DNA of 5,893 nucleotides from Limnobacter sp. (GTDB lineage Bacteria; Pseudomonadota; Gammaproteobacteria; Burkholderiales; Burkholderiaceae_B). The notes beneath the pieces are model-generated. The model was not told the DNA's origin. It searched no databases and was given only the letters and a program-made list of their open reading frames with translations. Location of the stretch: NCBI GenBank assembly GCA_012032215.1, contig JAAURO010000127.1:1-5893 (forward strand). Reading direction: 5' to 3'. A program made the translations under genes and the position numbers. This document shows positions 1-5,043 of this stretch, piece by piece; position 1 is the stretch's first letter, and every line of letters starts with the position of its first letter.

Positions 1-73
1 AAATTTTTGTTTTTTTTTAAAAGAAAGCTTTTTATGTGATTTTTTGAAGTAATATCTGTAATCTTTAATTGAC

Positions 74-79
74 AAGGAG
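74..79 (+). promoter_or_regulatory. Shine-Dalgarno site of the SMP-like gene
   Basis: AAGGAG lies 7 nt before the ATG at 87. This strong, well-spaced ribosome binding site settles the start at 87 rather than the in-frame TTG at 69, which lies upstream of the site and overlaps a TTGACA string. The leader at 1-73 is very AT-rich with long T runs. I could not place a convincing -35/-10 pair in it. Confidence 0.85.
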
Positions 80-86
80 TGTAATC

Positions 87-314
87 ATGCCAGCAGGCGT
101 TTCTTCAAATTCTAAAACCCCAATGACTCAGGACGCCGCAGCCAGAATTCAGTCTGCTACAGCCAGAAGTGGTAATGGTGGCGTACCGAAAGGTTCTTTT
201 GCTGCTCGGGCTCAAGCGGCAGCAGCAAAAACACAACAGGCCATGAATGCCAATCAAGCAGCATCAGGAGCCGCTCCAGTTAAAGGCCAATCTTCAGGCA
301 AAGCAGCAAAGTAA
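87..314 (+). CDS. Small SMP-domain (seed maturation protein / LEA-like) protein, 75 aa
   Basis: This is a 75-residue hydrophilic protein, rich in Ala, Ser, Gln and Lys, with no membrane segment, signal peptide or cysteine. Residues 13-26 (MTQDAAARIQSATA) followed by GSFAARAQAAAAK at 36-48 match the pattern I associate with the SMP domain: a D-A-A-R-I-Q-S-x-x-A element, a Gly-rich link, then G-S-F-A-A-R-A-Q-S/A-A. That domain is known from plant late-embryogenesis seed maturation proteins and also occurs in short fungal and bacterial proteins. The C-terminal tail (49-75) is low-complexity and basic and is probably disordered. The start is fixed by AAGGAG 7 nt upstream. The gene stands alone, convergent with rsmA and separated from it by a palindromic element. 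A role in desiccation or stress protection is inferred from the plant family only; no function can be read from the sequence. Confidence 0.8.
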   Translation: MPAGVSSNSKTPMTQDAAARIQSATARSGNGGVPKGSFAARAQAAAAKTQQAMNANQAASGAAPVKGQSSGKAAK

Positions 315-338
315 GCAAATTTTGGACTGCCCGCAGCA

Positions 339-463
339 TATAGCGGGAAAAATATAAAATGGCACTGCGTTCGGCGCAGAAATCTGCGCAAATCCGGTGC
401 TTTCGCGCCATGGCAAGAAAGCAGAACCGGGGGCCTATGTCATATTATATTTACCCCGCTATA
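339..463. repeat. 125-bp imperfect palindromic element, MITE-like (Correia-like termini)
   Basis: The arms 339-361 and 441-463 are inverted copies matching at 20 of 23 positions. Pairing continues inward to 364/438 with one G-T pair. Both ends read TATAG inward (TATAGCGGG and CCCGCTATA), which fits an element of about 121 bp flanked by duplicated TA. Inside are more hairpins: GCGCAGA/TCTGCGC (374-380 with 383-389), an exclusive alternative CTGCG/CGCAG (365-369 with 375-379), and CCGG-TGCTTTC/GAAAGCA-gaa-CCGG (394-404 with 417-430) capped by the palindrome GCCATGGC. As RNA it could fold into a three-way junction. Size, arm length and TATAG termini recall Neisseria Correia repeats, but identity with that family is inference. 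It could instead be a structured RNA or a two-way terminator. No second copy was seen in this window, and there is no ORF inside. Confidence 0.6.
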
Positions 464-483
464 CGTGAGTGTTTGCGGGTAAA
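450..483 (-). terminator. Possible rsmA/operon terminator hairpin
   Basis: Three bases after the rsmA stop (read on the minus strand) comes TTTACCCGC, a 15-nt loop, then GCGGGGTAAA: a 9-bp stem with one bulged base. It is followed by TATAATAT, which is A/T-rich but not a clean T run, so intrinsic termination is only plausible. Its distal arm is shared with the right arm of the 339-463 palindrome, so the two structures are mutually exclusive. Confidence 0.4.
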
Positions 484-485
484 CG

Positions 486-1250
486 CTAGGCCATATTTCT
501 AGCCACTTCCAAAAACTGCGCACACGATATGTCTTCTGCCCGGCTGGTGGGCGCAATGCCTGCCTGTTCGGAAAGTTCAGTGGGCACTACACCAGCCCAG
601 TTGTTGCGTATCATTTTGCGTTTTTGGGCAAAAGCGGTGCCTACAATGCGGGCGAATACGGCGTGGGGAATGGCTTCGCGGTGGGCTTGTGGTTTGGGAA
701 CCATGCGCACAATGGCCGACATGACTCTGGGCGGTGGGTCAAAGCTCTCGGGTGGCACATCAAACAGGTGTTCCATGTCGTAATAGGCTTGCAGCATGAC
801 CGACAATCTGCCAAACGTTGAGCAACCCGGCTGGGCTACCATGCGGTCGATTACTTCTTTTTGCAGCATGAAATGCTGGTCCACAATGTGGCTGGCGTGG
901 GGCAGCAGAGCAAACAAAATGGGCGAAGAAATGTTGTAGGGCAGGTTGCCAACCACGCGCAGGGGGCTGGGCAGGCTGGCAAAATTGAATGTCAGCACAT
1001 CGGTTTCGTGCACGGTAATTTGCGCGGCAAGTGGCTCGCTGCGCAGTTTGGCGGCCAGATCGCGGTCTATTTCTATGACGTGCAGGTGTTTGAGGTGGGG
1101 CAGCAAGCAGTGGGTTAAAGCGCCCAGGCCTGGCCCAATTTCAACCACGTGGTCTTCAGGCCGTGGGTGCATTTCACCCACAATGTTGGCGAGTATGCGG
1201 GGGTCGGTCAGAAAGTGTTGGCCAAACCGCTTGCGTGCTGTGTGGTTCAT
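486..1250 (-). CDS. rsmA: 16S rRNA dimethyladenosine transferase RsmA (KsgA)
   Basis: RsmA uses S-adenosylmethionine to dimethylate two adjacent adenines in the 3'-terminal helix of 16S rRNA (A1518 and A1519 in E. coli) late in 30S subunit assembly in the cytoplasm. The 254-aa protein has the family hallmarks in order: RKRFGQHFL at 7-14, SAM-binding motif I EIGPGLG at 37-43, the acidic ribose-contact segment VIEID at 58-62, catalytic motif IV NLPYN at 102-106, the FDPPPxVxS segment at 170-178, and the basic C-terminal AFAQKRKMIRNN at 206-217. Length is slightly below the roughly 270 aa usual in enterobacteria, but nothing essential is missing. Its ATG overlaps the pdxA stop as ATGA (1247-1250), which implies translational coupling. 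It is the last gene of the minus-strand block in the window. Confidence 0.97.
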   Translation of the reverse strand: MNHTARKRFGQHFLTDPRILANIVGEMHPRPEDHVVEIGPGLGALTHCLLPHLKHLHVIEIDRDLAAKLRSEPLAAQITVHETDVLTFNFASLPSPLRVVGNLPYNISSPILFALLPHASHIVDQHFMLQKEVIDRMVAQPGCSTFGRLSVMLQAYYDMEHLFDVPPESFDPPPRVMSAIVRMVPKPQAHREAIPHAVFARIVGTAFAQKRKMIRNNWAGVVPTELSEQAGIAPTSRAEDISCAQFLEVARNMA

Positions 1251-2317
1251 GGGGGTGGTGTGTGGGTTGGCCTGTGCAAGGAAGTGTCTGCCAGTTGATT
1301 GGCCAATTGCACGGCGGTCAGCAGGCTGCCAAGCGATATATTGCGCGTGCCTGCCAGGCCCAGTGCGGTGCCGTGGTCTACCGAGGTGCGAACAATCGGC
1401 AACCCCAAGGTCACGTTCACGCCTTCTCCGAAGCTGGCATATTTAAGCACGGGCAGACCCTGGTCGTGGTACATGGCCAATATGGCATCGGCACCCTTCA
1501 GGTGTTTGGGCTGAAACAGGGTGTCGGCGGGGTGGGGGCCGCTTACGTGGTGCCCCAGTGCCTGAAAGTGCTTGATAACGGGTTCAATGATGTGCTGTTC
1601 TTCCAGGCCCAGCGTCCCAGATTCACCGGCATGCGGGTTCAAGCCAGTAACCCGCACGCACGGTTGGGCTATGCCCCATTTGCTGCTTAAATCGGCCAAT
1701 AAAATCGTCAGGGTTTCGGTCAGGCTGCTGGCGGTCAGTGCCTGTGGCACCTGGGAAAGCGGCAGGTGGGTGGTGGCTAGTGCCACCCGTAAGTTGCCGC
1801 CCACCAGCATCATAACCACACGCGGGGTGTTGCACAAAGTGGCCAAATATTCGGTGTGACCCTGAAAGCCGGCACCACAGGCGAATGGCCGACTTTTGAA
1901 TGGTGCGGTAACCAGCCCTGTGGCCTGGCCTGCCAGGCAGGCTTGCACGGCGCTGTGGAGCAAATCGAGCACGTAAGCCGCGTTTGCGGTGTTTGGTTGC
2001 CCAGTGATGCACGGTTGGCGCAGGGGGTGGTGCCACAAGTAGACGTAGCCGGGTTTGAGACGCTCGGGTTGGGCTTCTTGCAGGCTGGTAACAGGCTGCC
2101 AGTGTGCTTGAATGGCTGCCTGTTTGCAGCGTTGTTCCAGCAAGGCGGCATCGCCCAGCACCACGAGCGGGCGTTTGCTTGCCAAAGGGGTTTCAGCCCC
2201 GTGCTTGTTGCTGTGGCTTTCCGCCAGCAGGCTGCACAGTTCTGGCCCAATGCCTGCGGGTTCGCCCGCCGTTAGCAGAAGTGGAGCAGTGGCAGAGGCT
2301 GGGGTGGCTTGGCTCAC
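1247..2317 (-). CDS. pdxA: 4-hydroxythreonine-4-phosphate dehydrogenase PdxA
   Basis: PdxA oxidises 4-phosphohydroxy-L-threonine with NAD(P)+. The product decarboxylates to the aminoketone that PdxJ condenses into pyridoxine 5'-phosphate (DXP-dependent vitamin B6 route). With a GTG start at 2317 it is 356 aa. Visible signatures are GEPAGIGPE at 18-26, the metal-binding histidines in GHTE (H154), NPHAGE (H229) and YHDQGLP (H284), the VALATTHLPL strand at 178-187, PADTLFQPK at 263-271, and TSVDHGTAL at 311-319. The frame stays open upstream into surA as far as 2512, but that extension has no family similarity and would overlap surA by over 180 nt. GTG at 2317 sits 7 nt after the surA stop and a few residues before the conserved N-terminus. 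No strong Shine-Dalgarno is visible, which suggests coupling to surA. The 3' end overlaps rsmA by 4 nt (ATGA). The final 14 residues are a Pro/Thr/His-rich tail of no evident function. Confidence 0.95.
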   Translation of the reverse strand: MSQATPASATAPLLLTAGEPAGIGPELCSLLAESHSNKHGAETPLASKRPLVVLGDAALLEQRCKQAAIQAHWQPVTSLQEAQPERLKPGYVYLWHHPLRQPCITGQPNTANAAYVLDLLHSAVQACLAGQATGLVTAPFKSRPFACGAGFQGHTEYLATLCNTPRVVMMLVGGNLRVALATTHLPLSQVPQALTASSLTETLTILLADLSSKWGIAQPCVRVTGLNPHAGESGTLGLEEQHIIEPVIKHFQALGHHVSGPHPADTLFQPKHLKGADAILAMYHDQGLPVLKYASFGEGVNVTLGLPIVRTSVDHGTALGLAGTRNISLGSLLTAVQLANQLADTSLHRPTHTPPP

Positions 2318-2324
2318 CGGGGGC

Positions 2325-3664
2325 TCACAGACGAATGTCGATGAAGGTGCGGTCGCGCAGTTGGCGCACCCATTCTTCGTAGGCTTCTTCTGATTTGCTT
2401 TGGCGAATGGCCATGCGGGCCTGAAATTTCTGGCGGTCTTCCGAGACCGCTTTTTCACGGCGCTCCAGCACTTGTACAATGAGAAAACCAAAGCGGCTTT
2501 CAAATACTTCACTGACTTCGCCTGTGCTTAAACTGGCCATTGCGCGCTCGAATTCTGGCACGGTGTCGCCCGGGTACAGCCAGCCCAAGTCGCCACCCTT
2601 GGAGGCCGAACCATCCATGGAGTATTGTTTGGCAAGGTTTTCGAAGGTGTCGGCTTTTTGGCGCAGTTTTTCGCGCACAAAATTCAAGCGGCGTTTGGCC
2701 TCTTCGGGGGTGATGTCTTTTTCGGCACGAATCAGGATGTGGCGTGCGTGGGTTTGGGTAACTGGTGCGGTTTCAAGGCCCGATACGCCCGATTGCCTGC
2801 GCCCCAGCATTTTAAGCACATGAAAACCGTTGGGGCTGCGCACGGTGTCTACGGCATCGGTTTCGGCCTTGGCCAAAAATTCGCTGAACAAGGTGGGTAC
2901 GTTGTCAAAGCTGGTCCAGCCCATGCGGCCAGTGCCTTCAATCGCCAGTTCGGGGTTGGCTTTCAGAATGTCTTCCACGCTGAGGCCTTTTTTAAGGCCG
3001 CTTTCTACCTGAGCGGCCAGGTCTTCGGCCTGGCTTAAGGTTTTGCTGCTGGCGTTTTCTGGGGCCTTGATTAAAAACTGAATCCAGTTTACCTGGGGTT
3101 GCACAGACACACCATTGCTGCGCCGGGCCAGAAATGCCTCAATTTCGGCTTCGCTGACATTAATATTTGCATCGACTTCGCGCTCGCGCAGCCGGGCAAT
3201 CGTGAGTTCGTTTTTTACTTCATCGCGAAAGCGCTCGGGCGGAATGCCGTCTTTGCGCAGTTGTTCAAAAAAGGCTTCGATTGATAGTTTGTTCTGGCGG
3301 GCCACACCTTCCATGGCTGCTTCAACCTGCTTGTCGTCTACCTTGATACCAAGCTCTGTGGCGCGCTGAATTTGCGCGCGGTCGGTGACCATGCGTTCAA
3401 GCACCTGGCGGTTGAGCACTTCGCGGGGGGGAGGGGTGCTGCCTTGGCGAATGATTTGCCGTTCTATGGTGGCAACCTGGCGGTTGAGCTCGCTGCGGGT
3501 AATGACATCGGTGTTTACAATGGCCACAATGCCATCAATGGGCGCGGAAGAATCGCTGGTGGCTTTGTTGGGGGGGCTGCGTGCGTGGTGCTGCCAAGGG
3601 CGGTAAAAGCCAGCACAATCAGCAGGGGCGAAAGCCATTTAAAACAGATCATAGGATTTCTCAT
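2325..3664 (-). CDS. surA: Periplasmic chaperone / peptidyl-prolyl isomerase SurA, frame-shifted at the signal peptide
   Basis: SurA escorts unfolded outer-membrane proteins, including LptD, through the periplasm to the BAM machinery. The main frame (stop 2325) begins its conserved part at IDGIVAIVNTDVITRSEL. It holds the helical SurA N domain, a divergent first parvulin domain (about 190-290) and a canonical second one (about 303-401; THARHILI, GGDLGW, PEFERAM, FGFLIVQV), then a C-terminal helix ending FIDIRL. No signal peptide exists in that frame. The ATG at 3664, in another frame, gives MRNPMICFKW then LSPLLIVLAFTALGSTTHA, a good Sec signal with cleavage near A29/A30; unshifted, it stops at 3515. 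The frames join cleanly if the C7 tract at 3570-3576 (coding strand) is read as C8, giving 446 aa against 428 in E. coli. A start at 3652 is also possible. The gene lies 7 nt upstream of pdxA. Confidence 0.93.
3570..3576 (-). other. C7 homopolymer where the surA reading frame breaks
   Basis: On the coding strand seven C residues follow codons for the signal-peptide end (T-H-A). One additional C would read A-A-P-P-N-K-A-T-S-D-S-S and continue into mature SurA. The simplest explanation is a homopolymer length error in the sequence. Slipped-strand phase variation or ribosomal slippage would give the same picture. Confidence 0.85.
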
Positions 3665-3681
3665 GCTTGGGTGAATCGCAG

Positions 3682-3709
3682 ATTAAATCATTTTCCGCGC
3701 TTCAGGCAA
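3682..3709 (-). promoter_or_regulatory. Candidate sigma70 promoter for surA
   Basis: Read on the minus strand: TTGCCT (3709-3704, 4 of 6 to the -35 consensus), a 16-nt spacer, then TTTAAT (3687-3682, 5 of 6 to the -10). Transcription would begin near 3675, about 11 nt before the ATG at 3664 or 23 nt before the ATG at 3652. It would let surA-pdxA-rsmA be expressed independently of the interposed SET gene. The call rests on motif match alone. Confidence 0.35.
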
Positions 3710-3793
3710 GGTAAGGCGCCATTTTGTGGAGGTTGTGCGGTTTTTTACACTATCTCTCGCGTTGCGCGTGCCCACTTGCTCCAATGCGTTTTG

Positions 3794-4981
3794 TTACGAC
3801 TGAAGCACTAAATTACTGAAATAATTTCGGCCGTAGTTGGTGAGCACTTCTTCACCCGCTTCAATGCGTCTTGTGGTCACATAACACAGACAATCATGTG
3901 CCGGTTTTTTGTGGTGGCCGAATGAAAATTCTTTGGTCTCTACAAAATGCACTGCTGCATTTTGGTTGTGTTCATTTCCTGGGGTGACTGAATTTACCAA
4001 TGCCATGTAATTACCAATGAAGTTGGCATTGATGGAAAATTCTGAGTCTCTGACTCTCCAGGAATACGTGCCACGTTCCCAGAGAGCAGACGGCAGCCAC
4101 TCTGGTTTGGAGTGCCGTGTAATGTGTGAATAGACAATTCCTGCATAAAAATCCAGCACGGTGCCTGCCGGTATGGCTGTTTTGGCAAATATACCCCGCG
4201 CACCAACCAATGAACTTGAAAGACCTGATTTTTCACAATCTTCTGCGCTGATAATGCGCGCTTTAACAAGCGTTTCCGTTCTTTTGGCCCTTTCGTCGTC
4301 GGAAAGGGCTAACACGAGTTTGCATTGTTCCTTAACTGCCTCACTGACAGATGGGCGAATAGTCAAGAGTGTTTTAGGCGTGTAAAGCGCTTGGCCTGGG
4401 TTTTTCGGGTTTTGTGCAATCGGGCAATTGTTGGCGGTTTGGTGTTCCTCATAAAGCAGAGAATGGTCAAATTGATGTGCACACTTGTGTGCAAGATAGA
4501 CAGCCCCTTGACGGATTTTTTCGGGCAGACCCTTAAACGCAGAAAGGCTTTGAATGTCGTAATGCATTTTGCCTGGGGCAAGTGTTCCAGTGCCAATTTT
4601 TTGCAGCATCTTGAAAAGCTGTTTTTTAAACTGACGAATCTGTGCGGTTGTTTCTTTATCAGGACGGGTTCCAGGAAACAGTCGCTTTTTTTCAACCTCT
4701 AGAAATTTCTTGAATGCGTTCTCTACTTTTTTGCAGTCAAACGGGGGGTTTGGTGCAGGCCCGTATTTTTGATTGCTGGTACGGATTCGCAACAAAGGGT
4801 TGCTTGCTCCGGGAGCCTGACTGCTAAAGTAATCACGAGCAACACGTTTACAACTTTCACGAAAAGCGCTTGATTGTTCTTCAGGAGGTCTTTTGCCAGT
4901 ACATGAATTCGCTGACTGGATTGAACCGGCAGCCGAGGCGGTAGCATTAACTGCCGTTGAAAGTGTGGAAGAAGAGGACAT
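3794..4981 (-). CDS. SET-domain protein (putative protein-lysine methyltransferase), 395 aa
   Basis: The C-terminal third carries SET-domain landmarks: GARGIFAKTAIPAGTVLDFY at 260-279 (SAM-contacting G-x-x-G-I-F and following strands), NYMALVNS at 324-331 in the place of the usual R-x-x-N-H-S-C motif, and RRIEAGEEVLTNYG at 371-384 with Y383 where the catalytic tyrosine is expected. SET enzymes transfer methyl groups from SAM to lysines in histones or other proteins. The NHS motif is degenerate here (V-N-S; the His is absent), so activity is not assured. Residues 1-40 are Ser/Ala/Thr-rich with no hydrophobic signal; 82-130 look helical and Lys-rich; 130-250 are unrecognised. There is no zinc-binding pre-SET cysteine cluster. 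The gene separates lptD from surA, with 62 nt upstream and 129 nt downstream, and its G+C appears lower than its neighbours (about 43-48% in two 60-nt samples), suggesting acquisition. The start ATG at 4981 has only a weak ribosome site (TAGG). A translocated effector or a housekeeping protein methyltransferase are both possible. Confidence 0.85.
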   Translation of the reverse strand: MSSSSTLSTAVNATASAAGSIQSANSCTGKRPPEEQSSAFRESCKRVARDYFSSQAPGASNPLLRIRTSNQKYGPAPNPPFDCKKVENAFKKFLEVEKKRLFPGTRPDKETTAQIRQFKKQLFKMLQKIGTGTLAPGKMHYDIQSLSAFKGLPEKIRQGAVYLAHKCAHQFDHSLLYEEHQTANNCPIAQNPKNPGQALYTPKTLLTIRPSVSEAVKEQCKLVLALSDDERAKRTETLVKARIISAEDCEKSGLSSSLVGARGIFAKTAIPAGTVLDFYAGIVYSHITRHSKPEWLPSALWERGTYSWRVRDSEFSINANFIGNYMALVNSVTPGNEHNQNAAVHFVETKEFSFGHHKKPAHDCLCYVTTRRIEAGEEVLTNYGRNYFSNLVLQS

Positions 4982-5005
4982 GACGCACTGCCTACTGGTA
5001 AAACT

Positions 5006-5033
5006 TTAATACACTTAGTGTGCTTTTTGTCTG
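5006..5033 (-). promoter_or_regulatory. Candidate promoter for the SET-domain gene
   Basis: On the minus strand, CAGACA (5033-5028, 4 of 6) and TATTAA (5011-5006, 4 of 6) are 16 nt apart, between the lptD stop and the SET-gene ATG at 4981. The spacer contains ACACTTAGTGT (5011-5021), a small palindrome with 5-bp arms that could be an operator. Both matches are modest. Confidence 0.28.
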
Positions 5034-5043
5034 ATTTGGTTCC

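Noticed and set aside
44..74. TTGAAG or TTGACA as a -35 box for the SMP-like gene
   Set aside because: No acceptable -10 lies 16-18 nt downstream of either. TTGACA at 69-74 would place the -10 inside the coding region.
69..86. In-frame TTG start at 69 for the small SMP-like gene
   Set aside because: It precedes the strong AAGGAG at 74-79, which is correctly spaced from the ATG at 87. The extra six residues add nothing conserved.
946..1859. Long plus-strand ORFs opposite rsmA and pdxA
   Set aside because: They are antisense frames of well-conserved genes, explained by the codon bias of the genes on the other strand.
2318..2512. Longer N-terminus for PdxA using the open frame up to 2512
   Set aside because: It lies inside surA on the same strand, has no PdxA similarity, and would put 65 unrelated residues before the conserved N-terminus.
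3575..3638. ATG at 3638 as the real surA start
   Set aside because: It gives an N-terminus of Trp/His/Cys-rich non-signal sequence. The same DNA in the other frame encodes a proper signal peptide, so this is out-of-frame text.
4363..4695. 110-aa minus-strand ORF and a 125-aa plus-strand ORF inside the SET gene
   Set aside because: Both are shadow frames of the SET gene with no domain signature or ribosome site.
5011..5021. ACACTTAGTGT followed by GCTTTTT as a plus-strand terminator
   Set aside because: A 5-bp stem with a 1-nt centre cannot form a stable hairpin, and no plus-strand gene ends here. It was kept only as a possible operator-like palindrome.
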